A stretch of DNA of 43,910 nt. Origin: an uncultured Clostridia bacterium (GTDB taxonomy: Bacteria; Bacillota; Clostridia; Oscillospirales; Oscillospiraceae). The stretch lies in assembly GCA_946620645.1 (NCBI GenBank), contig CAMONN010000004.1, positions 1-43,910 on the forward strand, written 5' to 3'. Each line of letters begins with the position of its first letter. The stretch's first letter is position 1. Under the pieces are notes generated by a model. That model ran no database searches. It was not told the DNA's origin and was given only the letters and a program-made list of their open reading frames with translations. The position numbers and the translations under genes were made by a program. Positions 27,731-37,131 of the stretch are shown here, in pieces.

Positions 27731-29260
27731 TTGGACAATAAGATCGCCGCGGTTCAAATGCGGGATATCACCAAGCGCTTCGGCCCTGTTCTGGCCAACG
27801 ACAAGGTCTGGCTGGACATCTACCGCGGAGAAATTCTCGCCCTGCTGGGGGAAAACGGCAGCGGCAAAACCACCCTTATGAACATGCTCTCCGGGATCTA
27901 CTTCCCGGATGAAGGCACCATCTCCATCGACGGGAAGGACGTGGTCATCCGCTCCCCCAAGGACGCCTTTGACCTGGGCATCGGCATGATTCACCAGCAC
28001 TTCAAGCTGGTGGACGTCCTGACCGCCGCCGAAAACATTGTTCTCGGTCTGGAGGGGAAGCTGGACCTCAAGGCCGCCTCCGAGAAGATTCGCCGGATCT
28101 GCGACGCCTACGGCTTTGAGGTGGATCCCAACCAGAAGATCTACGACATGTCCGTCTCCCAGAAGCAGACCGTTGAAATTGTCAAGGTCCTGTTCCGCGG
28201 CGCAGACATCCTGATCCTGGATGAGCCCACCGCCGTCCTCACGCCCCAGGAGACCGACAAGCTTTTCGCCGTCCTGCGGAACATGCGGGATGACGGCAAG
28301 GCCATTGTCATCATCACCCACAAGATGCACGAGGTGGAGGCCCTCTCCGACCGGGTCGCCATTCTCCGCCACGGTCAGTTCATCGGCGACATGCCAACGA
28401 AGTCCACCAACGCCCAGGAAATGACCAACATGATGGTGGGCCACGCCGTAACCCTCAATATCAACCGGCCGGAGCCTGTGAACCCTAAGCCCCGCATCGA
28501 GGTCAAGGGCCTCACCGTCCGCAGCATTGACGGCATCCTGAAGCTGGATGACGTTTCCTTTACCGCGAACTCCGGCGAGATTCTCGGCATCGCCGGTATT
28601 TCCGGCTGCGGCCAGAAGGAGCTTCTGGAAGCCATCGCCGGGCTCCAGCCTGTGGAGGCCGGCAGCATCTGCTACATTGAGGACGACGGCACCCGGGAAG
28701 AGCTCATCGGCAAGAATCCCCTCTCCATCGCCGAGATGGGTGTCTCCCTCTCCTTCGTGCCGGAAGACCGCCTGGGCATGGGTCTCGTCGCCAACATGGA
28801 CCTCTCGGACAACATGATGCTCCGCTCCTTCCGGCGCGGGCACTCGCTGTTTACCGACCGCCGCTCCCCCAAAAAGCTGGCGGAGACGGTGGTGCAGGAG
28901 CTGGACGTCAGCACCCCCGGCATTTCGACGCCGGTGCGCCGCCTCTCCGGCGGCAACGTGCAGAAGGTGCTGGTCGGGCGTGAAATCTCCTCCGCCCCCA
29001 CCGTGCTCCTCACGGCCTACGCCGTCCGGGGCCTGGACATCAACTCCTCCTACACCATCTACGACCTCATTAACAAGCAGAAGGAGCAAGGTGTCGCCGT
29101 CATTTACGTCGGCGAGGACCTGGACGTCCTGCTGGAGCTGGCGGACCGCATTCTGGTGCTCTGCGGCGGAAAGGTCAGCGGCATTGTGCCCGGCCGCGGC
29201 GCCCAGAAGCGGGAAGTCGGCATGATGATGACCAAACTGGGAGGGAAAGACGATGAATAA
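27731..29260 (+). CDS. Nucleoside ABC transporter ATP-binding protein (tandem NBD, RbsA/NupA-like)
   Basis: GENGSGKTTLMNMLSG Walker A; ILILDEPTAVLTPQE; degenerate second NBD GISGCGQKELLEAIAG. TTG at 27731 preferred because GTG at 27722 is too close to the SD. Confidence 0.92.
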   Translation: MDNKIAAVQMRDITKRFGPVLANDKVWLDIYRGEILALLGENGSGKTTLMNMLSGIYFPDEGTISIDGKDVVIRSPKDAFDLGIGMIHQHFKLVDVLTAAENIVLGLEGKLDLKAASEKIRRICDAYGFEVDPNQKIYDMSVSQKQTVEIVKVLFRGADILILDEPTAVLTPQETDKLFAVLRNMRDDGKAIVIITHKMHEVEALSDRVAILRHGQFIGDMPTKSTNAQEMTNMMVGHAVTLNINRPEPVNPKPRIEVKGLTVRSIDGILKLDDVSFTANSGEILGIAGISGCGQKELLEAIAGLQPVEAGSICYIEDDGTREELIGKNPLSIAEMGVSLSFVPEDRLGMGLVANMDLSDNMMLRSFRRGHSLFTDRRSPKKLAETVVQELDVSTPGISTPVRRLSGGNVQKVLVGREISSAPTVLLTAYAVRGLDINSSYTIYDLINKQKEQGVAVIYVGEDLDVLLELADRILVLCGGKVSGIVPGRGAQKREVGMMMTKLGGKDDE

Positions 29261-30353
29261 GAACGACCGCGCCCCTCTCTTTCATGTCGCGAAACGCGGC
29301 GCGCTGCCCTGGTATCAGGCCTGGGCCATCCGCGGGGCCGCGCTGATCCTGGCACTGATCCTCTGCGGTATTATTACAAGCCTTGTGACGAAGCTGAATC
29401 CCCTGAGCGTTTACGCCGCCATCTGGAAGGGCTCCTTCGGCACCAGCCGCAAGTTCTGGGTGCTGCTGCAGAACATCGCCATGCTTCTCTGCGTCTCCCT
29501 GGCCGTGACCCCTGCTTTCCGCATGCGCTGCTGGAACCTGGGTGCCGAAGGCCAGGCCCTCATCGGCGCCCTGGCCTCCGCCGCCTGCATGATTCTCCTG
29601 GCAAACAAGCTCCCCAACTGGGCGGTCATCGTCTGCATGACGGTCTCCAGCGTGGTTGCCGGTGCAATCTGGGCCGGGATCCCCGCCTTCTTCAAGGCGA
29701 AATGGAACACCAACGAGACTCTCTTCACCCTGATGATGAACTATGTCGCCACCCAGCTGGTGGCCTACTACTGTGTCGTCTGGGAAAGCCCCAAGGGTTC
29801 CGCCACCATCGGCATCATCAACTCCAAAACTGAAATCGGCTGGTTCCCGGTTCTGGGCGGGCAGAAGTACCTTCTGAACATTCTGATCGTCGCCGTCGTC
29901 TGCGTCGCCATGTTCGTGTACCTCCGCTACTCCAAGCACGGCTATGAAATCGCCGTCGTCGGCGAAAGCGAGCGCACCGCCCGCTATGTCGGCATCAAGG
30001 TGGAGCGCGTCATCATCCGCACCATGCTGCTCTCCGGCGCCGTCTGCGGTCTGGCGGGACTGCTGCTGGTAGGCGGCACGAACCACACCCTGACCCCCAC
30101 CATCGTGGACGGCCGCGGCTTTACGGCGGTCATGGTCTCGTGGCTTGCGAAATTCAATCCCGTCTGGATGATCTTCACCAGCTTCCTGCTGGTCTTTCTG
30201 GGCCGCGGTGCCGGTGAGATCACCACCAACTTCGGTCTGAACCATTCCTTCGGGGACATCCTGACCGGCATCATCCTGTTTTTCATCATCGGCAGCGAGT
30301 TCTTTATTAACTATCAGATCAAGCTCACCCGCAAGGGCAGAAAGGAGGAATAA
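29253..30353 (+). CDS. Nucleoside ABC transporter permease (BPD_transp_2, NupB-like)
   Basis: Multispan membrane protein; NTNETLFTLMMNYVATQLVAYY typical of BMP-system permeases. Confidence 0.9.
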   Translation: MNKNDRAPLFHVAKRGALPWYQAWAIRGAALILALILCGIITSLVTKLNPLSVYAAIWKGSFGTSRKFWVLLQNIAMLLCVSLAVTPAFRMRCWNLGAEGQALIGALASAACMILLANKLPNWAVIVCMTVSSVVAGAIWAGIPAFFKAKWNTNETLFTLMMNYVATQLVAYYCVVWESPKGSATIGIINSKTEIGWFPVLGGQKYLLNILIVAVVCVAMFVYLRYSKHGYEIAVVGESERTARYVGIKVERVIIRTMLLSGAVCGLAGLLLVGGTNHTLTPTIVDGRGFTAVMVSWLAKFNPVWMIFTSFLLVFLGRGAGEITTNFGLNHSFGDILTGIILFFIIGSEFFINYQIKLTRKGRKEE

Positions 30354-30356
30354 CCG

Positions 30357-31349
30357 GTGTTTGACTTTATCACCTTTATTCCCCGCGCCGTTGTCCAGGG
30401 CATTCCGCTGCTGCTGGGCAGCACCGGCGAAACCCTGACTGAAAAATCCGGCAACCTGAACCTGGGGATTCCGGGGATCATGTATGTGGGCGGAATCTGC
30501 GGAGTCATCGGCTCCTTCTTCTACGAAGCCGGCAAAACCGCCCAGGACATGAATCCCGCCCTTGCGATCCTCATCCCGGTCCTCTGCTGCCTGCTGGGGA
30601 GCTTCCTCATGGGCCTGCTGTACTGCTTCCTCACGGTCACCCTCCGGGCGAACCAGAACGTCACCGGCCTTGCCCTGACCACCTTCGGCGTGGGCTTCGG
30701 CAATTTCTTCGGCGGCTCCCTCATCAAGCTCTCCGGAAGCGAGCTGCCCTCCATCATTCTCACCAACACCAGCAACATTTTCCGCCGGAACCTCCCCTTC
30801 GCCGAGAGTCTCGGCACCGTGGGCAAGCTCTTTTTCAGCTACGGCTTTCTGGCCTATGTAGCCGTCCTCATCGCCCTGGTCTGCTCCTACATTCTCAATC
30901 ACACCCGCACCGGCCTGCACCTGCGGGCCGTGGGTGAAAGTCCCAACACCGCCGACGCCGCCGGCATCAACGTCACCCGCTACAAGTACGCGGCAACCTG
31001 CATCGGCGCCATGATCGCGGGTCTCGGCGGCCTGTACTACGTTATGGACTACGCCTCCGGCATGTGGTCCAACAACGCCTTCGGCGACAGAGGGTGGCTT
31101 GCCATCGCGCTGGTCATCTTCACCATCTGGCGGCCGAACGTCGGGGTCCTGGCCTCCTTCCTCTTCGGCGGGCTCTATATTCTCCACATGTACATCCCCT
31201 CCGGCATGAACCTGGCCGTGAAGGAACTCTACAAGATGGCCCCCTACGTGGTCACCATTATCGTCCTGGTCATCACCAGCATGCGCAACAAGCGTGAAGA
31301 CCAGCCCCCCGCCTCCCTGGGCCTCGCCTACTTCCGTGAGGAGCGCTGA
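30357..31349 (+). CDS. Nucleoside ABC transporter permease (BPD_transp_2, NupC-like)
   Basis: GSTGETLTEKSGNLNLGIPGIMYVGG and LRAVGESPNTADAAGINVTRYKY motifs. Confidence 0.92.
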   Translation: MFDFITFIPRAVVQGIPLLLGSTGETLTEKSGNLNLGIPGIMYVGGICGVIGSFFYEAGKTAQDMNPALAILIPVLCCLLGSFLMGLLYCFLTVTLRANQNVTGLALTTFGVGFGNFFGGSLIKLSGSELPSIILTNTSNIFRRNLPFAESLGTVGKLFFSYGFLAYVAVLIALVCSYILNHTRTGLHLRAVGESPNTADAAGINVTRYKYAATCIGAMIAGLGGLYYVMDYASGMWSNNAFGDRGWLAIALVIFTIWRPNVGVLASFLFGGLYILHMYIPSGMNLAVKELYKMAPYVVTIIVLVITSMRNKREDQPPASLGLAYFREER

Positions 31350-31368
31350 GGCAGAAACGGACCGTCCC

Positions 31369-31926
31369 ATGAATAAACAAAACTTCCATGCCCTGCTCCT
31401 CTGCCTGCTTCTCCTCTTCTCTGTCCCCGGTCTCACCGCCTGCGGGAAAAAGAAAAACGCCTCACCGGAAGAGGAGGGCATCCCCACCGCCTCCGGCGCC
31501 CGAATTGTTGAAATCAAAATCAACGGCACGAACTTCTACGATTATTTTGACTATAAGGAGTATCCCAAGTATCAGACCGACGAGGACGGCGTCATCAACG
31601 CCTGCGAGCTGAGCTACGGCTTCTCCCTCCGGGAGGGCTACGTCGCCGCCAACGACCCGGATCACAAGGATACCCTGAAGGTCAGCTTCACCGCCGACGA
31701 GGTCTCCCAGAACGGGGAGTTTGACGTGAACTTCCGGAATCTCACCTGGACCGGAACCCCCGTCTCCGAGACCCATGAGCCCGTCAGCCAGACCCTCACC
31801 TTCTGGGCCCAGGGCGGGCGCACCCTCAGCTACCCCGCGGGACTTCTCAGCAGCACCTACATCATCCGTCTGGAGGCCTTCACCGTCACCTCGGTTGAGG
31901 GCAGCATCTACCTCCTGATTTCCTGA
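31369..31926 (+). CDS. Small lipoprotein of unknown function, terminal gene of the nucleoside transporter operon
   Basis: MNKQNFHALLLCLLLLFSVPGLTACGKKK lipobox; no recognised family. Confidence 0.7.
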   Translation: MNKQNFHALLLCLLLLFSVPGLTACGKKKNASPEEEGIPTASGARIVEIKINGTNFYDYFDYKEYPKYQTDEDGVINACELSYGFSLREGYVAANDPDHKDTLKVSFTADEVSQNGEFDVNFRNLTWTGTPVSETHEPVSQTLTFWAQGGRTLSYPAGLLSSTYIIRLEAFTVTSVEGSIYLLIS

Positions 31927-31947
31927 GTTTTGTCCCGATTCCACTGC

Positions 31948-31983
31948 CGGGAGCGCCGGACCGCAGAAGGTCCGGCGCTCCCG
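31948..31983 (+). terminator. Terminator of the nucleoside transporter operon
   Basis: 15-bp stem cgggagcgccggacc/ggtccggcgctcccg; weak U tract. Confidence 0.6.
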
Positions 31984-32006
31984 TTCCCTGTCCGCCCCGG
32001 ACTCAG

Positions 32007-32035
32007 TTGTCAAGCGCAGGTTTTTTTGGTATAAT
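32007..32035 (+). promoter_or_regulatory. Promoter of the FHA-SEDS/PBP cluster
   Basis: TTGTCA-N17-TATAAT. Confidence 0.7.
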
Positions 32036-32080
32036 AAGGGGCTGTGTTCCCGCACATTCCGCCAGAGAGGAGGTGCCTTC

Positions 32081-33877
32081 GTGCAGGGTGAGTTTTTTTC
32101 ATATACGCTGACCGCCAGCAAGGGCATTCTCCTGCTGCTTTCGGTGGCGATTCTGCTGCGCTGCCTGCGGTCCATGCTGCGCGAACGGTACGACCCCGAA
32201 ACCTGGGCCTATCTCCGCTACGGGAAGGAGCGTTTCCCCGTTCAGCACTGGGAAGTCATTATCGGCCGCGCTCCCGACGCCGACGTCTGCATCCCCCTGC
32301 GTGAGGTGGCCCGCACCCACGCCATTCTCCGCCGCAGTGAAAAAGGCGAGTGGCGCGTCTTCGACGTTCTGGGCCGCGGCGGCGTCTGGGTCAACAGCCT
32401 CTTTGTGGACGACGACGGGGTGGAGGTCACCGACGGCGACACCCTGAACCTCAACGGCATCTGCCTGAAGTTTTCCGACCTGAGCATGCAGCGCCGCGAA
32501 AAGCTGGAGTCCAAACGCTCCGGCGTCGGGCGGCGTTATTCCCCCGCCCTGACGCTGCTGATGCTCACCGCCTTCCAGCTGTTTCTGCTGCTGCAGCATT
32601 CCTTCTTTGCCGACACCGCTTATCTTCCGGACATCGCCCTGGGCTTCTGCAGCCTCATTGTCATGGAGTGGAGCTGCTTCAACGCCATGCGCATCATCAA
32701 CCGCTCCGGCTTTGAGATTGAAACCCTCGCCTTTTACCTCAGCTCCTTGGGCATGTCGGTGGCCGCCTCCTCCACGCCGGAGGACATGTACAAGCAGATT
32801 CTTCTCACCCTGGCGGGGCTGGTGCTCTTCCTCCTCTGCGGCTGGTGGCAGCGGTCCCTGCACCGCACGGCCCGGGCCCGCATCCCCGTGGCCCTGGGTG
32901 CGCTCCTGCTGCTGGGCATCAACGTGGTGGCCAGCGACGTGGTCCTCGGCGCCCGGAACTGGCTGGAATTCTGGGGCTTCTCCTTCCAGCCTTCAGAGCT
33001 GGTGAAGGTCGCCTATGTTTATGTGGGCGCCGCCACCCTGGACCGCCTCTTCCGCCAGCGGAACCTTTATGTCTTCATCGCCTTTTCGGCCATCTGCGTC
33101 ATGGCCCTGGCCCTCATCGGCGACTTCGGTACCGCCCTGGTCTTCTTTGTCTGCTTCCTGGTGATTTCCTTCATGCGCTCCGGCTCGGTGGCCACCGTCA
33201 TGCTGGCCGTCACCGGCGCGGTTCTAGCGGGCTTCCTGGCCGTCAGCGCCCGGCCCTACATCGCCCAGCGTTTCGCCTCCTGGGGCCACGTATGGGAGGA
33301 CATTTATGACACCGGCTTCCAGCAGACCCGGGCCATGAGCGCCGCCGCCGCGGGCGGTCTCTTCGGGAAGGGCGCCGGCAACGGCTGGCTCCACAGCATT
33401 TTTGCCGCCAACACCGACCTGGTCTTCGGCATGATCTGCGAGGAGCTTGGCCTGCTCATCGCCCTCTGCACGGTGGCCGCGGTGATTCTTCTGGCCTTCT
33501 TCGCCGTGCGCAGCGCCCGGACGGGCCGCAGCGCCTACTACGGCATCGCATCCTGCGCCGCCATGAGCATTCTCCTGGTGCAGATGGCGCTGAACGTGTT
33601 CGGCTCCATGGATATTCTCCCCTTCACGGGCGTTACCTTCCCCTTTGTCTCCCGAGGCGGTTCATCGCTGCTCTCCTGCTGGATGATGATGGCCTTCCTC
33701 AAGAGTGCCGACACCCGCCGCGAGGCCAGCTTCGCCGTGCGCCCGGGTGAAACCATCAGCTCCGTCAGTGACCTGGAGGCCCGGCGGGAGGCAAAAGAAA
33801 GCGCCCGCCAGGCGCAGAAGGAGCGCCGCTCCCGGGAGCGGGCTGAAAAGCGGGGCAAAGGAGGTTCTGCCCAATGA
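32081..33877 (+). CDS. FHA-domain-containing SEDS protein (FtsW/RodA/SpoVE family)
   Basis: N-terminal TM, then FHA-like EVIIGRAPDADVCIPLREVARTHAILRR...GGVWVNSLFV, then SEDS region with GFSFQPSELVKVAYV, GDFGTALVFF and PFVSRGGSSLLSCWMMMAFL. Confidence 0.9.
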   Translation: MQGEFFSYTLTASKGILLLLSVAILLRCLRSMLRERYDPETWAYLRYGKERFPVQHWEVIIGRAPDADVCIPLREVARTHAILRRSEKGEWRVFDVLGRGGVWVNSLFVDDDGVEVTDGDTLNLNGICLKFSDLSMQRREKLESKRSGVGRRYSPALTLLMLTAFQLFLLLQHSFFADTAYLPDIALGFCSLIVMEWSCFNAMRIINRSGFEIETLAFYLSSLGMSVAASSTPEDMYKQILLTLAGLVLFLLCGWWQRSLHRTARARIPVALGALLLLGINVVASDVVLGARNWLEFWGFSFQPSELVKVAYVYVGAATLDRLFRQRNLYVFIAFSAICVMALALIGDFGTALVFFVCFLVISFMRSGSVATVMLAVTGAVLAGFLAVSARPYIAQRFASWGHVWEDIYDTGFQQTRAMSAAAAGGLFGKGAGNGWLHSIFAANTDLVFGMICEELGLLIALCTVAAVILLAFFAVRSARTGRSAYYGIASCAAMSILLVQMALNVFGSMDILPFTGVTFPFVSRGGSSLLSCWMMMAFLKSADTRREASFAVRPGETISSVSDLEARREAKESARQAQKERRSRERAEKRGKGGSAQ

Positions 33878-35187
33878 AGAAACTGAATCGCCGGGCCTAC
33901 TCGGTCCTCCTGATCGCCCTGTTTATCGTTCTGGGCCTCTTCACTTATGTCCAGCGTTACCTCCGGGACGGGGACCGGTGGGCCAGCTACTTCTCCCGTC
34001 TGAACTCCCTCTCCGAGGGCTACGTCACCGACCGCAACGGCGTCCTCCTCGCGGCCTTTACCGCCAACGACAACCGCTTCAACGAGGACCGAAGCACCCG
34101 CATCGCCAACTACCACGTCACCGGCGACTTCTGGGACCGTACCGGCACCGGGATCCTCACGGGCTTCTCCCGGCAGCTGCACAGCTACAGTCCTATCACC
34201 GGCATGACACAGACCAAAACCGTCTCCCTGCAGCTGAACGTGGATTCCGAGCTGAATAAAAAAGCCTATGCCGCCCTGGCCGAGCGCAAGGGCGCCGTCG
34301 GCGTCGTGAACTACCGGACGGGAGAGCTGATCTGCATGGTCTCCTCCCCGGCGGTGGACCCCACCGACAATGACCCTGTCGCGCCGGAGGGCGTGTACAT
34401 TAACCGCCTGCTCTCGGCCTCTTTCGTCCCCGGCTCCATCTTCAAGCTCATTACCGCCGCCGCCGCCATCGAGTGCGTCCCCACCATCTGGCAGCGCAGC
34501 TTCTTCTGCGAGGGCGAGGAGGAAATTGGCGGCGTTCTCTTCCACTGCCCCTTTGAGCACTACACCAATGATTTTGCCGGGGCCCTGGCCAACTCCTGCA
34601 ACATCGCCTTCGCAAAAATTGCCATCTCTGTCGGCCAGACGGAAATGGTAAACCATGTCCGGGCCTACGGCTTCCTCGACTCCCACAATCTTGACGGCAT
34701 CCCCACCGCCGCCGGCAGCTACCCCATCGAATTTGTCGGCGATCCTGAGACGGGCTGGTCCGGCATCGGCCAGTCCACGGACCTCATCTGCCCCTACTCC
34801 ATGCTGCGCTTTGTGTCGGCCATCGCCAATGACGGCCTCCTGGCCGAGCCGAAGCTCATTAATGACGGCCAGCCCACCGAAAAATCCATACTGGTGAACC
34901 CGGAAACCGCCAAGACCATGCAGCAGCTGATGCGCAACAACGTCGTCACCGTCTACGGCGACAACCGCTTCCCCGGCCTCTCCGTCTGCGGCAAGACCGG
35001 CACCGCGGAGGTCGGCGACGGTACGGACCACGCCTGGTTTACCGGCTTTCTCCAGGATGAGGAGCACCCCTACGCCTTCATCGTCTTCGTCGAGGGCGGC
35101 GGCGGCGGACTCTCGGTGGCGGTCCCCATCGCCAACACGGTTCTGCAGGCAGCCGTGCGCCGCGGTACCGAGCTGGACTACTCCTGA
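33874..35187 (+). CDS. Class B penicillin-binding protein transpeptidase (PbpA/FtsI-like)
   Basis: SIFK active-site tetrad, SCN (SxN) and KTGTAE motifs; 4-nt overlap with the SEDS gene. Confidence 0.92.
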   Translation: MKKLNRRAYSVLLIALFIVLGLFTYVQRYLRDGDRWASYFSRLNSLSEGYVTDRNGVLLAAFTANDNRFNEDRSTRIANYHVTGDFWDRTGTGILTGFSRQLHSYSPITGMTQTKTVSLQLNVDSELNKKAYAALAERKGAVGVVNYRTGELICMVSSPAVDPTDNDPVAPEGVYINRLLSASFVPGSIFKLITAAAAIECVPTIWQRSFFCEGEEEIGGVLFHCPFEHYTNDFAGALANSCNIAFAKIAISVGQTEMVNHVRAYGFLDSHNLDGIPTAAGSYPIEFVGDPETGWSGIGQSTDLICPYSMLRFVSAIANDGLLAEPKLINDGQPTEKSILVNPETAKTMQQLMRNNVVTVYGDNRFPGLSVCGKTGTAEVGDGTDHAWFTGFLQDEEHPYAFIVFVEGGGGGLSVAVPIANTVLQAAVRRGTELDYS

Positions 35188-35211
35188 GCGCCCCGGACCG
35201 GAGGAACAAAG

Positions 35212-37131
35212 ATGATCGACATTCACGTCACCGGCCTCGTGAAGTCCTTTGAGGTCGGCACCAATGTACTGGACGGCGTCAGCTTTCAGGTGGACACCGG
35301 GGAGCATGTGGGTATTCTCGGGCCCAACGGCTGCGGAAAAACAACGCTGTTCCGCATCCTCACCGGGGACCTGACCCCGGACGAGGGGCAGGTTGTCATT
35401 GCCCCCGGCAAGCGCGTGGGCCTTATTTCCCAGTTTCCGGTTTATCCCGCCGGCTGGACCGCCGAGGATGTGCTGCAGAACGCCTTCCGCCATGTGGACC
35501 GGATCCGCGCCCGCATGAACGAGCTGGAAACCCAGATGGAGCAGAACAGCTCCCCCGCCATCCTCGCGGAGTACGACCGCCTCGCGGCGGATTTTGAACG
35601 CCTCGGCGGCTACGAGACCGACGTCGCCGTGAACCGCGTGGCCAACGGCCTCCGCATCGGCGCCGCCATGCGCGCCCAGGCCTTTGAGAGCCTCTCCGGC
35701 GGGGAGAAGACCCGCCTGAACCTCGCCCGCCTGATTCTGGAGGATACTGAAATCCTCCTCCTGGACGAGCCCACCAACCACCTGGATCTCCACGCCGTGG
35801 AGTGGCTGGAGAACTATCTGCAGCACTTCCGGGGCACCGTCCTCACCATCAGCCATGACCGGTATTTTCTGGATGTGGCGGTGCAGCGCTGCATCGACCT
35901 GACCGGCGGAAGGGCCGAGCTCTATAACGGCAACTATTCCTTCTTCCTTCAGGAACGGCAGCGCCGCTTCGAGGAGAAGCAGAAACAGTATGAAAAAGAC
36001 CAGGCGAAGATCGAGCAGCTGACCCGCGCCGCCGAGCAGATGCACCTCTGGGCCTTTATGGGCAACGACAAGCTCCACAAGCGCGCTTTCGCCATGGAAA
36101 AGCGCATTGAGAAGCTCTCCCGCAGCGAGAAGCCCCAGACCCAGAAGAAGCTCTCGGTCCGTTTCCGGGAACGGGACTTCTCCGGGGATGAGGTGCTGGC
36201 GGCCCAGGGCCTGACCAAGGGCTATGACGGGCGCACCCTCTTCTCGGATCTCTCCTTCCTGGTGGAGGGGAAAGAGCGCATCGCCGTCATCGGCGACAAC
36301 GGCAGCGGCAAAACCACCCTCATCCGCATCATCACCGGCGACGAGGCCCCCGACGCCGGCTGGCTGTATCAGGGACCCTCGGTGCGCAGCGCCTGCCTGC
36401 CCCAGATTGTCCGCTTCCAGGACGACAGCCGCACCGCCTACGACAGCATGCTCTGGGAGTGCCGCTGCACCCCCCAGGAGGCCCGGGACCGCCTGGCCGC
36501 CTTCGGCTTCCGGGGCGAGGATGTCTTCAAGCCCGTCTCCGCCCTCTCCGGCGGCGAGCGCAGCCGTCTGAAGCTCTGCATGCTGATGGGCGGGGACATC
36601 AACCTTCTGATTCTGGACGAGCCTACCAACCACCTGGACATCATCAGCCGGGAATGGATGGAGGACGCCCTCTCAGACTACGGCGAGACCCTCCTCTTTG
36701 TCTCCCACGACCGGTACTTCATCGAGAAGTTCGCCACCCGCATCTGGGCCTTCGAAAACGGCACCCTCACCGACTTCCGGGGCGGCTACGCCGCGTACAG
36801 CGCCTGGCGCGCCCGGCAGGCCGCCCTTCAGGAGGCCGAACGCAAGGCCGCCGAGAAGCAGAAGGCCGCGGACAGGGCCGGCCGCCAGGAAAAGGCCGCC
36901 TCCGCCGGACCCGTGAAAAAACCCAATGTATCCAGGCAGCTTCAGCGCCTTGAAAAGGAAATCAACCGCATCGAGGCGCAGCTGGCCTCTCTGGAAGAGG
37001 AGTGCGAGCGTTACGCCGCCGACTATCAGAAGCTGATGGAGCTGGAGGCCCAAAAGGAAGAGCTGGACACGGCTCTGATGGAACTGTATGAACGCTGGGA
37101 GGTGCTGAGCGATGACACAGCAAAATCCTGA
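35212..37131 (+). CDS. ABC-F family ATPase
   Basis: Two NBDs (GPNGCGKTTL, GDNGSGKTTL), two LSGGE signatures, LLLDEPTNHLD x2, and a coiled-coil C-terminus. Confidence 0.93.
   Translation: MIDIHVTGLVKSFEVGTNVLDGVSFQVDTGEHVGILGPNGCGKTTLFRILTGDLTPDEGQVVIAPGKRVGLISQFPVYPAGWTAEDVLQNAFRHVDRIRARMNELETQMEQNSSPAILAEYDRLAADFERLGGYETDVAVNRVANGLRIGAAMRAQAFESLSGGEKTRLNLARLILEDTEILLLDEPTNHLDLHAVEWLENYLQHFRGTVLTISHDRYFLDVAVQRCIDLTGGRAELYNGNYSFFLQERQRRFEEKQKQYEKDQAKIEQLTRAAEQMHLWAFMGNDKLHKRAFAMEKRIEKLSRSEKPQTQKKLSVRFRERDFSGDEVLAAQGLTKGYDGRTLFSDLSFLVEGKERIAVIGDNGSGKTTLIRIITGDEAPDAGWLYQGPSVRSACLPQIVRFQDDSRTAYDSMLWECRCTPQEARDRLAAFGFRGEDVFKPVSALSGGERSRLKLCMLMGGDINLLILDEPTNHLDIISREWMEDALSDYGETLLFVSHDRYFIEKFATRIWAFENGTLTDFRGGYAAYSAWRARQAALQEAERKAAEKQKAADRAGRQEKAASAGPVKKPNVSRQLQRLEKEINRIEAQLASLEEECERYAADYQKLMELEAQKEELDTALMELYERWEVLSDDTAKS

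Noticed and set aside
27731-29260. Non-canonical second NBD (no intact Walker A, LLTAYAVRGLD) as a sign of pseudogene
   Set aside because: A degenerate C-terminal NBD is normal for RbsA-like tandem ATPases, and the frame is intact.
29175-31529. 784-aa minus-strand ORF
   Set aside because: Shadow ORF opposite the ATPase/permease genes; His/Gly/Asp-rich with no recognisable domain.
33538-36633. 1031-aa minus-strand ORF across PBP and ABC-F genes
   Set aside because: Antisense to well-conserved coding genes; low-complexity A/G/V/E-rich translation typical of shadow ORFs in high-GC DNA.
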